A DNA stretch of 64,000 nt, taken from NCBI RefSeq assembly GCF_017377855.1, contig NZ_JAFREP010000020.1:1-64000 (forward strand), read 5' to 3'. The notes below the pieces were generated by a model that searched no databases, was not told where the DNA came from, and saw only the letters and a program-made list of their open reading frames with translations. This DNA comes from Acanthopleuribacter pedis (GTDB lineage: Bacteria; Acidobacteriota; Holophagae; Acanthopleuribacterales; Acanthopleuribacteraceae). The translations under genes and the position numbers were made by a program. This document shows positions 36,741-47,000 of this stretch, in pieces; position 1 is the stretch's first letter, and each line of letters opens with the position of its first letter.

Positions 36741-36896
36741 AAGCGCGCCGAAACGGCGCTTTTTTTCTTCTGGTTTCCCTATTTGGTAACAAGCGCCCTG
36801 AAACGGCGCTTTTTTTCTTCTTATTTCCCTATTTGGTAACAAGCGCCCCGTACCGGCGCTTTTGTGTTTGCCTATTTTGTAACAAGCGCCTCGCCC
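36741..36896 (+). terminator. three tandem terminator repeats after guaA
   Basis: Units start at 36741, 36791 and 36841, with a truncated fourth at 36884 (periods 50, 50 and 43 bp). The first two have AAGCGC...GGCGC or AAGCGCC-ctgaaac-GGCGC stems followed by seven Ts; the third has AAGCGCC...GGCGCTTTTG. Each ends with a CCTATTTGGTAAC-type spacer. They lie between the convergent guaA and yedK-like genes, so they insulate the two. Confidence 0.88.
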
Positions 36897-36897
36897 T

Positions 36898-37623
36898 TCA
36901 ATCCTCGAACAGGTTCATTTGCGCGGGCGGCTCCGGCGGGGAACTTGGCGTTGGGAAGGTCGCCGCGGGTTCAATACAACGGGGCCCCTCGTTGCCGGTG
37001 CGGTTCACATAGTCGTCAACGGCCTGCAAGACAAGGCCCCCGTCGCGCATCGGCCGCATCAAATCGCAAAGGCTTCGCGGGTTCTGGTTGTCGGGATCGA
37101 GCCAACGATCAAACTGCCCGGGTTCCAAAATAACGGGCATGCGGTGATGGACCGGGGTCATTTCGCGATTGGCGGCGGTGGTCACAATGGTACAACTGAC
37201 CAGTTCGCTTTGATCCGCTGCCACCCAAACTTCCCACAGCCCGGCAAAAGCCAAGGGGTTACCGTCGCGACGGCGGATGAAGTAGGGCTGCTTGCGTCCT
37301 TTCACCGCAACCCATTCATAGAACCCGTCGGCGGGAATCAGGCAACGACGTCGGTTAAAGGCGGTGCGAAACGAAGGTTTTTCATGGAGGGTTTCGGATC
37401 GGGCGTTGGCGAGTTTGGCGCCGATTTTGATGTCTCTCGCCCAATGGGGAATCAGCCCCCAACGCATGGGCACCCCACGTCGTCCCGCGGGGCTCTGAAA
37501 CACGGCCAAAACGGGTTGGGTCGGTGCGATGTTGTAACGCGGCGGATGATCCGGTTCGTTGAGAATCAGAAAAAAACTCGCGATGGTTTGCGCGGGTAGG
37601 TACAAGCCGAAGCGCCCACACAT
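36898..37623 (-). CDS. yedK: SRAP/YedK (HMCES-like) abasic-site crosslinking protein with C-terminal clamp-like motif
   Basis: Seen: 241 residues. Catalytic Cys2 in MCGRF, the NIAPTQ segment, NARSET (73-78), DGFYEW with Glu103 and HHRMPVIL with His160: all active-site residues of the SRAP family. The last seven residues are QMNLFED. Known: SRAP proteins form thiazolidine crosslinks with abasic sites in single-stranded DNA and protect them at forks; human HMCES also carries a PCNA-binding motif. Inferred: QMNLF matches the bacterial beta-clamp consensus QL(S/D)LF, so the enzyme may be tethered to the replisome. The ATG overlaps the stop codon of the sensor kinase by one base. Confidence 0.93.
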   Translation of the reverse strand: MCGRFGLYLPAQTIASFFLILNEPDHPPRYNIAPTQPVLAVFQSPAGRRGVPMRWGLIPHWARDIKIGAKLANARSETLHEKPSFRTAFNRRRCLIPADGFYEWVAVKGRKQPYFIRRRDGNPLAFAGLWEVWVAADQSELVSCTIVTTAANREMTPVHHRMPVILEPGQFDRWLDPDNQNPRSLCDLMRPMRDGGLVLQAVDDYVNRTGNEGPRCIEPAATFPTPSSPPEPPAQMNLFED

Positions 37624-40373
37624 CAGACGAGGTACCGCACAATTTTCTCGAACAACACATTGGGTTGAATGGGTTTACTCAGGTAATCATCCATCCCGGC
37701 ATCGAGACAGCGCTGTCGCGCGTCCCCCAAAACTTCCGCGGTCATTGCAAGGATTGGGGTACGTTCCTCCTCCATGCCGCGAATGGCGGCGGTCGCGGCA
37801 TAGCCGTCCATCACCGGCATTTGGCAATCCATCAGCACCAACTCGGGTTTCTCGTCGGCGTTTTGAAAAAGAGAAACCGCCTCTTGCCCGTTTTGCGCCA
37901 CCAGACAACGCATCCCCCATTTCTGCAACAAGCGCTGGGCGACTTTCTGGTTGACCACATTGTCTTCGACCAGCAGGACCAAACGCCCACGCCAAGGCCC
38001 CCCCTCGGTAGAAACCGCCCGCTTCTCCTGCTCGCCGGCTTGAGGACCGTCGTTGATGCCCAGCAGGTTAAAAAGTGTCTCTTCCAGATGGCGACGTTTC
38101 ACCGGTTTCACCAGGCAGGGCGGACAGCGTTCGCCCAAAAGTTTCTCCACGCGGGGACGCGCTCGGTAACCGGCGAGCACCAAAAAGGGCAGTTCCTCAC
38201 CGAAGGGATTGGCTTGTAGGACGGCGCCAAGATCAAGCGCCTCGGATTCGTCTTCGAAAGAGAGCGTGACCAAATCAACCCTGTCACCGGCACTTTTGGC
38301 TTCCAAGAGACGGCGATTCACATCTTTTACCGCGGCGACGCTGATACAGGTGACGCCGAAATGGGCAAGGTCGGAACGCAGCGAAGCCAAAATTTGCGGA
38401 CTGCCGGATTGGAGCAAAAACTGCTTTCCTTCCAGCGGTTTTTCATCCGGCAACACCGCCGACTCCAGTTCTTTAAACCCCACATCGAAGTGGAAATTGG
38501 AGCCTTTACCTATTTCGCTGTCCACCGCCAACACACCCCCCATCAGCTCAACCAAGTAGGCGCTAATGGCCAGACCCAACCCGGTTCCGCCGAACATGCG
38601 GGTGGTCGAGGCGTCTACCTGGGAAAAGGGTTTGAAGAGGCGGTTCATGCGGTCGGGGGCAATGCCGATACCGGTGTCAATCACCTCAAACCGGACCGTC
38701 ACCCGATCAAAATCGCGGTCCAGCACGGACACCTTGAGCACCACATGACCGCGTTCGGTAAATTTGGCGGCATTGTTCACCAGGTTCATCAGGACCTGAC
38801 GCAAACGGACGGGATCCCCTTCAATCCGTTCCGGTAAACTGGGGTCGGCTTGAACGATTAATTCCAAGCCTTTGTCCTGAATGCGCACGGCCAGCATGTC
38901 GGCAACTTCCTCGATCACGGGCCGGGGTCCAAAAGCAATCGACTCCAGTTCCATTTTGCCGGCCTCGACCTTGGAGAAATCGAGAATGTCGTTGATGATG
39001 GAAAGCAGCATTTCACCGGAGCTTTGGATCGCCTCCACATACTCCCGTTGTTCAGGTCCCAACTCGGTGTCAACCAAAAGGCCGGACATGCCGAGAATCC
39101 CGTTCATCGGGGTGCGAATTTCGTGGCTCATGTTGGCGAGGAATTGGCTTTTCGCTTTGGTCGCGGAGACGGCTTGGTTCTTGGCCTCTTCCAGGGCCTT
39201 TTCGGCTTCCTTTCGCGCCGAAACATCGCGAATGATGGCGGTGAACAATCGCGAATAACCCAACATTAACTCGCTGACGGTGATCTCAATGGGAATCAAG
39301 CTACCATCCCGGCGGCGGCCCTCGACCTCGGTGGTGGTGCCGATCATTTTGCGCTCACCGGTTTCGAGATAATGTTCTAAGAAGTGATTGTGTTTGCCGC
39401 GAAACGGCTCGGGCATGATCAGCGAAATATTGTGGCCGACCACTTCCTCGGCGAAATAACCAAACAGTTCTTCAAAGGCCGGGTTCACGGTGGTCACGAT
39501 GCCGTCCTCGCGAATGGTCACAATGCCGTCAGCCGCCGTGTTCACGATGGAACGGCTGCGCGCCTCGCTTTCGCGCAAGGCCTCGGTATCACGGCGCCGC
39601 TCCAGCGAAAGGGACAAAAAATCGGTCAGCAGGTTAAGTTTCTCAAGGCTGTACCGCGTCATATCGTGTGCCTGGAGGTCGGCAAAGGTCATCACGCCCC
39701 AGGCTTCTTCGTCGGTTCCCAACGGCAAAGCCAACACCGAACGAATTTCGTTTTCACGAAATAAATCGAAGACGGTCTGGTCATTTTCGTTGAGATCCAC
39801 CACCACCGTGGAAGATGCCGATTTCATGATTTCCCGCACAAACACGGTCCGCCGCGCGTCGTTTTCAAAGGGAATGTGGTCACACACATGGCGACCCACC
39901 AATTCGAGACGGTTCAATGAAGGTTGGAAAACATCGATCCACACAAAGTGGAAACCAAAACCCTCGGCCAACAGGGGCGGCAATTCCTGAAAAATTTCGT
40001 CATTGGTCTTGGCGTTGAGGATCAAGCGTTTACCGCGAACCAAGGCGGTGTGCTCGCGGATGTTGCGGTCCTCGGGCAAACTTTCATCGCCGATGGAGGC
40101 AAATTCGGTGGTTTCATCCGGGACGTACTCGATATTCACACGGTTCGATAACGAATCCTTCCGTCGAAAAAAAACGGAGGCAAACACAAAAGCCGCCAAG
40201 AAGAAACACATCACCAGAGAGAGTAAAAAGATCCCGGAGGAAAGGGGAAATGCCGATTCCAAAATGAGCCGCCCAGATGTGAGGTTCACCATCGCATAGC
40301 CGACGCACACGACGCACCGAGCCATGTCCAATGAAAGGTGCGGTATTGCCTCGTTCTCCGAAACAAGCAACAC
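37623..40373 (-). CDS. hybrid sensor histidine kinase (GAF-PAS-HisKA-HATPase-pseudoREC-REC)
   Basis: Seen: up to 916 residues. One membrane segment (about 43-68), a GAF-like domain (110-262), PAS (268-390), HisKA with His417 in FLANMSHEIRTPMN, HATPase with DTGIGI and GGTGLGLAIS, a first receiver-like domain (about 650-775) in which the phospho-acceptor region reads DLVTLSFEDE without the usual Asp, and a final receiver (about 795-915) with VLMDCQMPVMDG. Known: hybrid kinases pass phosphate from His to a C-terminal Asp and on to a phosphotransfer protein. The GTG start is tentative; ATGs at 40325 and 40292 are alternatives. Its stop shares a base with the downstream yedK-like ATG. Confidence 0.9.
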   Translation of the reverse strand: MLLVSENEAIPHLSLDMARCVVCVGYAMVNLTSGRLILESAFPLSSGIFLLSLVMCFFLAAFVFASVFFRRKDSLSNRVNIEYVPDETTEFASIGDESLPEDRNIREHTALVRGKRLILNAKTNDEIFQELPPLLAEGFGFHFVWIDVFQPSLNRLELVGRHVCDHIPFENDARRTVFVREIMKSASSTVVVDLNENDQTVFDLFRENEIRSVLALPLGTDEEAWGVMTFADLQAHDMTRYSLEKLNLLTDFLSLSLERRRDTEALRESEARSRSIVNTAADGIVTIREDGIVTTVNPAFEELFGYFAEEVVGHNISLIMPEPFRGKHNHFLEHYLETGERKMIGTTTEVEGRRRDGSLIPIEITVSELMLGYSRLFTAIIRDVSARKEAEKALEEAKNQAVSATKAKSQFLANMSHEIRTPMNGILGMSGLLVDTELGPEQREYVEAIQSSGEMLLSIINDILDFSKVEAGKMELESIAFGPRPVIEEVADMLAVRIQDKGLELIVQADPSLPERIEGDPVRLRQVLMNLVNNAAKFTERGHVVLKVSVLDRDFDRVTVRFEVIDTGIGIAPDRMNRLFKPFSQVDASTTRMFGGTGLGLAISAYLVELMGGVLAVDSEIGKGSNFHFDVGFKELESAVLPDEKPLEGKQFLLQSGSPQILASLRSDLAHFGVTCISVAAVKDVNRRLLEAKSAGDRVDLVTLSFEDESEALDLGAVLQANPFGEELPFLVLAGYRARPRVEKLLGERCPPCLVKPVKRRHLEETLFNLLGINDGPQAGEQEKRAVSTEGGPWRGRLVLLVEDNVVNQKVAQRLLQKWGMRCLVAQNGQEAVSLFQNADEKPELVLMDCQMPVMDGYAATAAIRGMEEERTPILAMTAEVLGDARQRCLDAGMDDYLSKPIQPNVLFEKIVRYLV

Positions 40374-40920
40374 CCGAAGGTCAACAACAAAGTGTTACCG
40401 CTTCAAAGGGAACAGCAGCGGACACAACAAAAGGTTCCAAACCAAAGGTTTGTCTGCCGCGGCACCCATTCACAAGGCAGTTGCCGGTGAGCTATACGGG
40501 CTATCGAAGACAGTTTATCATTTTCACTTCAAGGTAGATAGAGACAGGATTCAAACTAAAGCGGGTGGTTATCGGCGTCGGATACGCGCTTTCGCTTCAA
40601 CCGCGGTGACTTCAACCTCAAACTCGGAAAATTAGGACCTCAACCGCTCTACCTCCCCAGATGAAGCAGTTGAGGTCCTCCCGAGGAGGGAAAATGGGAG
40701 ACTCAGAAACTCCCAAAGGAAAAACAAACGAATTCAACAGACGTTTCACGTGTGCTGAAGTGTCTCTAACAGGTACGTGTTGGTACCATCAGCCAGGTTG
40801 CGAAAAAAATATTTATCCCGATTAGGGGCAACAGTGTTTCGGCATGTTGATGGGCACCGATAAACTTAACGAGTCCGGCCCCGATTCACAATCATATGAA
40901 TATAGGATTTTGCCGATCCC
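40374..40920. other. intergenic region with three consecutive hairpins
   Basis: About 550 bp without a supported gene. At 40634-40679 an 11-bp perfect stem AGGACCTCAAC/GTTGAGGTCCT encloses 24 nt; it runs straight into CCTCC-cga-GGAGG and GGGAG/CTCCC (to about 40715). This could be a small structured RNA or a transcription boundary between the two flanking minus-strand genes. An open frame at 40324-40635 on the plus strand shows no family features. Confidence 0.45.
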
Positions 40921-40924
40921 CCCT

Positions 40925-40963
40925 CCTAAAGAAACCGAGCCGCCTCGTTACCTCGGCGGCTCG
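40925..40963 (-). terminator. rho-independent terminator of the giant repeat-protein gene
   Basis: On the minus strand CGAGCCGCC-gaggtaacga-GGCGGCTCG is followed by GTTTCTTT. It lies about 40 bp after the stop codon. Confidence 0.87.
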
Positions 40964-41003
40964 CCGGCAATGGGGAAACCCGTTCAGGGACGGCCAGTCG
41001 GAA

Positions 41004-44000
41004 TTATTGCGCTTTGAGTGCCGACATTTGCGAACCACCTTGGTTGCCAAAGAGTTCAAAGCCGGCTACGGGCGCTGTCGCGGTTAAACCGACCCAACCA
41101 CCCGCGGCGGGAACCTTGTCGAGTTGGAAGAGATCGCGTACCGTGGCCAACACCTTCTGTTTCCCCGCCGAGGTAATCGCGCGCGTGGCCATGACATCCC
41201 CCGCGGCACTGAAGAGCGTGAAGGTTAGCGTTACCTCGGAATCGTTGACATTAATCACGGAAATCCCCTGCCATCGATTGCCCGCTTCCACGATGGGGAA
41301 ACACAGTTCGGTTTTCAGCGAGGTACTCGCCTCGAAACCGGCAAGGCGCGCGCCGTCGTGGGTCCCGAACAATTCGTAGCCGACAATCCCCGAGTCGGTT
41401 TCAATTTCAACCCAATCCACGTTGGCGGGCGAACCAATATCCACCAGGAACTGCTCCGCCAGTTCGACGATTTTCTCCTCGGCGGCGAGGGTCAGGGTTT
41501 TTTGGCCGACCAAACCGCCGTCGGGCCCGTAACCGCGCACGATCATGCTCGCGGGTACAGTATCGATGTTGACCAGCGCAATGCCGGTCCAGAACTGGCC
41601 GGTATCACGGGCGATGTGGGTGAAGTAGATGTTTTGGCGGACGTAGGTGAAGTTGGGATTGTCGCGTTCGGCATCGAACAAACTCAAGCCGGCCACATGA
41701 CGCACGCCGTCGACCCGACCAAAGACTTCCGTGCCGGCCAGGGCGATTTGTTCGTTGGTTTCTTTCAAACGCGCCCAAACCGCGCCCGTCGGCAAGGCAC
41801 CGTCCCATTTTTCGGTGAACCGGAAACGGTCCTTGGAGAATCCGTCCACCACATTCAACGAGGCCTGGTTGTTGCCGGCGGCTTGTATTTGACTGCCCGA
41901 CGAAGCATTGGCGCCGCCGTTGATGATGTCGGCTCGCGTGTACCAATTGTTGGTTTTTTGGGCGATATGCGGAACATACAGCTCCGATGCAAGTTTGGTC
42001 GCCGCGGACGTCGCATAAGCTTCTTGACCGTCGCGGCTTTCGGTACGGCTGTAGCCCTGAAGGTTTTTGGTGGATTGGGCCACGATCCAGGCGACCCCCT
42101 CGGCATCGTCACCAAAAAAGGCCTTGGCGTCGCCGGTCAATTTGCCGTTGCCGACAATTTCACGGGTCGCCTCGGCGATGATGTTGCCGCTGCCGTCGTA
42201 ACCGACCAGCTCCACCACCGCGCTGCTGTTGCCGGGGTTGACCACCCCGAAGCTGGTTGAAGCGGCGTCGGTTTCGTTGACGTCGGCAAAATAGAGGGAC
42301 GGGGTCAAAACCGTAACGGCGAAGCCGAAACTCAGGTTGAGTTTGCCGGCCGCAACCGGGGTGAATTCAATCAAATAGGTGCCGGCGGTCAAGTCGGCCA
42401 CGGTAAAGCCGCGATTGCCGCTGACCCGCAGGCTGCGCAACGCAAACAGCTGGTTCATGGCGTCCACGCGGTACACGGTCACATCGGCGGTGCCGTCAAT
42501 TTGGTTGTCCACCTGTAAGTTTTGGGTATCCCCGGTGAGCGTCACCGAGAAATAGTGGGAACGGTCCAGCGCGATTTCGGCGTAGCGACCGGGTTTCACA
42601 CCCGCCGCCCGCTCCGGTGCATCGTTGGATGAAAAGGCGGTGTTGTCAAAATTACCCACGTCAATGCGACGGGTGGCCACATTGCTTTGGTTGGTCGCGG
42701 TTTGCGCGATGAAACGCACCTCAAACGAACCGGCCTGGGCAAATGCCCTGTTGCCGAGACGCGGGCCGCTCGCCACCACCGAACCGTCCGCCAAGTTGAC
42801 GATCTCCCAACGTTCGGTCAGTTCCTCACCCAAGGTGGTTCCGTTGGTGACGGCCTCAAAATAAACCGAGTCGCCCACTTGGAGCTGCAAATCCGTAAAG
42901 GGTTCCACGATTTCCGCGATTAAAGCGCGTTCGGGATCGTAAACGTTGACCTGAATGGTATCGGCGCGAATCAAGCCGTCGCGCGGTCGCAGCGCCTCAA
43001 ACACGACGGTATAGTTGCCTGGCACATCAATCGAAACGTCCTCGACACGGCTGCCGCCTTCGTAGGCTTCGCCGTTGACAACCCACACGGTTTCCAGCGG
43101 TTCATCACCGGCGCCGGAAATCTCGGCCACCAAATCAAATTGTTCATGAACCGCAAACAAGCTGTCTTGGCCGGGGGAAAGGATGGCGACTTCCAGCGGC
43201 TCCTCTCCCGCCACTTCAATCCAACGGAAATCGGTTGCGGTTTGCCCGCCGGCCGACTGCATCTCGAAAAACAGTTGATAGGTGCCGGCCGTTTCAAAGG
43301 CGGTCGAATAGGAATCACCAAAGGATCGTGTTTCGGGATCGGCGCCGAAGTACCAATAGGGCTCCTGAACGGAGCCGCCGGCGGTCACTTCACCTTTGAA
43401 GGTCACGGTTTCACCAACCCGCAAACGAACCTCGCGTTGGGCGGGTGAGACAATGCGCACGCCCAAACCGGTCACCTCGACCCGACGGCGATCACCGTCT
43501 TGAATGGTGCCGTTCGCATCCAGCGCAAGCGCCACCACCTCGTAGATACCGGCTTGCTCGAAGGCCCAAGAAGCCGTGTTCCCGGTTGCGCTTTGGGTAT
43601 TGGTCTGCGCCCCGGCTTGCAGGCGTTCCCAGTTAATCGTGCCCTCGCCGCCGGTTAATTCAGCGCTAAAGGTCACCACCGCACCGGTTTCGACCCGCAC
43701 ATCCTCACCTGGGGAAACAATGCGCACCTGCAAGGGCCCACCATCCGCCTCGCTGATGGTAACTTGGCGGGCAACAGCCGCGGTGGCGGTGCCCCGTTCC
43801 GTAAAACCCTCGCAGACGACGCGAAACGAACCGGGAACCGGGAAGTCCACGCTAATGCGGGAACCGGAAAAACGGCGAATGACCGCCCCGGTGGTTTCTT
43901 CGATAAGCGCCCACTTGAATTGAGTGACCTCGGTTTCGCCGGTTGATTCGGCGCGGAAGGTGACCAAGGCGCCGGGCTCGGCGGTGACATCGGCGGTGGG

Positions 44001-47000
44001 TTCCACAATGGCGACGGCCGCGTCGCCGCCGTCGTTGGGATCGATTACGCGCACGCGGCGGGAATCCGGGCTGGTATCAACCTGACCGTTTGCATCGGTC
44101 GCTTGGCAAAAAACGCTGTAATCACCGGCGCTATCGAACAGCAACCTGATTTCGCGACCCGTGTAGGTGTCGGCCACGTTGGCCGATCCATTGCGGGTGA
44201 CCAGCCAGGTAAAACGCACCTCACTGCTCCCGCCTTCCACATCGGCAACGAACAGGTGTTCCGCGCCGACCTCGGTTTCAAAATCGGCGGTGGGCTCCAC
44301 GATCACGGTGTTAAAGGTGTCGTCACGGTCATTCACGACGAGGGCGCGGCTCGCGGGCGTCTCATCGCGGGAACCGTCACCACCGCGCGCGGCAACCTCC
44401 AACACATAATTACCGGGTTCTTTGACGCTGACATACACGACCTGGCCGGAGAATTGGTCGACCAAACGACCACCCGCATCCAACAGGCGCCAATCAAAAA
44501 ACACGCGGTTGGTCCCGGTTTCCCCATCGCTTTCGGCGCGGAAGGTCACCGTTTCGTTGACGCGGGTTTCCACCACCGCTTGGGTGGGTTCGGCGATGCG
44601 GGTGTCCAACTCGGTATCGCCGCGCCCCACGGAAATCGCACGCACCGCGGGTTGGCCGGGATTGTTTTCGCTGTCATAAGCGGTACAGGTAAAGGTATAG
44701 GTGCCGGGATCTTCAAGGGTCAGCCCGATGCGGGAACCGGAATCTTCAAAAGAGACCCCGGTTGGGGTGGCGATCACCCATTCGAAACGGTAGGGCGCAC
44801 CGGTCCCGCCGTCGGCCTCGGCAACCAATTCCACCCGTTCCCCGATGGGAACCGTCAGGTTTTCCAGTGGCTGGACAATTTTGGTGACCAAGGTCTCGGT
44901 GTCACCCCGCTCGACCGTCACCAAGGCGGTGGCCGGGGTGGGATCCTCATTGCCGGCGCCGTCGGTCGCGGCCACGGAAACGCCGTAACGCCCGGCGGTG
45001 GGGAAATCAACGGGAACGGGGTTCCCACGCAGTTCATCGATGGTCCGGTTATTGGCGTCGAGGACACGCCAAAGGAAGGTGTAACCACGGCCCTCGCCTC
45101 CCTCGGCGGCCGCTTCAAACAAAACCGACGAACCCTCCGGCGCGGTCACGTTGGTGCCGGGCCGAACAATGGTGGTTTCGACGCCGGGCACCTCGCCTTC
45201 AACCGAAATCGTCGTTGTCGCGGGGCTGGTGTCGCGGGTGCCCTCCGCATCGCGCGCGCTCACGCCCAAGGTGAAGGTACCGGGCTCCGTAAAGGTGAAG
45301 GTCACGGGGTTTCCTTCCTGGGTGCTACCGGACAGACCGGACCCCTGCAAAACCCAGGTGTAGTCATAGGGGCCGCCGGCCCCGCCGTCGGCCTCGGCGG
45401 TAAAAGTCACCGATTCACCGAGCGCCACGCGCACCGGCCCCTCGGGTGAAACAATTTTGGTATCGGGGGCATTGTTGCCGTCGCCATCCTGTACTTCCAA
45501 CCGAACCAGCGCGGGGGTGGCGTCAACATTGCCCTCACCGTCGCGCGCGACGCAGGTCACCTGATAGTTACCCGCAACCTCGAAGGTATATTCAAAGTCG
45601 GCGCCTTCAAAGGTTTTGGGTTCGCCGTTGATGAGCATGACCCAAGAAAAATCATAGGGTTCACCAACCCCGCCCTGGGCGGTCGCGCTGAAACGGGCGC
45701 TGTCGCCCAGGTTGAACCTGGTTTGGGTTGGCGAAACGATGGCGGTGTCCACCGCGTCCGTGTTGCCATCTTCCGCAACCCGAACCACCACCTCGGCCGC
45801 GGTTTCATCGCGCACCCCGGAACTGTCCTGGGCGACACAACGCACCACATACTCACCCGGCCGTTCGAAGGTATAACTGACCTCGGGCGCCTCGCGCGCG
45901 GGCAAATCGCCCGGCCCGGAGACCGCCCAGAAAAAGCGATAAGGCGTGCCGCTGCCACCGCTCGCGGTCGCGCTAAAGGCCACCGCGGTTCCCGGTTGAA
46001 TCGATACCGGACCTTGCGGCGCCGTAATCGTTGTTTCGACCGGCTCATTGCTGGTTCCCCCGACGGTCACGCGCGCGGTGGCGCCGTTGGGATCGACAGT
46101 ACCCGCGCCGTCCTTGGCCACACAGCGAATGGTCCAAACGCCCTCGGCGGTAAATTCAAGGCCGATTGACTGGCCGCTAAAGGAGCGGGTGGTAAAAGGT
46201 GAGGTCACTTCCCAATCGTAGCTGTAACCTTCGCCGCTGCCACCGCTTGCCGAGGCCCGGAAGCTCATCGATTCGCCCAAGTCGGCCCGCAATTCACCCG
46301 CGGGTTCGATGGTGGTGACCACGGCATCCGTATTATTGTCAAGCACGGTTACTTGCGCCGTTGCCGGCGAGGTATCGCTTTGTCGCTCACTGTCCATCGC
46401 CGTAACCGCAATCCGCCAGGTTCCTGGTATGTCAAACAGGATTTCGTTTTTGTCACCTTGGCGAACGCTGGGACGCTCCGGGGAGCTAATCGCCCAGTTG
46501 AAGCTGTACCCTTGGCCGCTGCCACCGCTTGCCGCGGCTTCAAAGGTCAGGCTTTGACCCAAGGCCACTTCCAAGGAGCCGGATGGGTTCAGGCTGGTTT
46601 CAACCGGCGTATCATTGGTTTCTTCCCTTACGACAAAGCTCACCTGAGCCGGTGTTGCGTCGGCTACCCCCTGACTGTCCGTCGCACGGCAAACCAAAGA
46701 ATAAGAGCCCGGCGCGGTTAAAGGAATCACCACGGATGAACCTTCGAAGGAACCACCACCGGCATTACCCTCTGTCAGGTTCCATTCGAAGCTGTAGGGT
46801 TCGCTACCGCCACTGGCGGTCGCACTGAGTTGCAGCGACTGTCCCACAAAAAGTTCCGTCGGTATCTCACCAACAATGGCGGTATCAACCACACCTCGGG
46901 TCGTCACACTGAGGGTCGCCCCTTCTTGGTCGCGGAGCCCGGCGCTGTCGGTTGCCACACAACGCATGGTGTAGGTGCCGGCGATTTCAAGGCGCGCGCT

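Noticed and set aside
40324..40635. 103-residue plus-strand gene
   Set aside because: Overlaps possible kinase starts on the other strand, odd composition, no family match.
44103..45449. 448-residue plus-strand open frame opposite the giant repeat protein
   Set aside because: Glycine/histidine-rich mirror of the repeated coding sequence without start signals or motifs.
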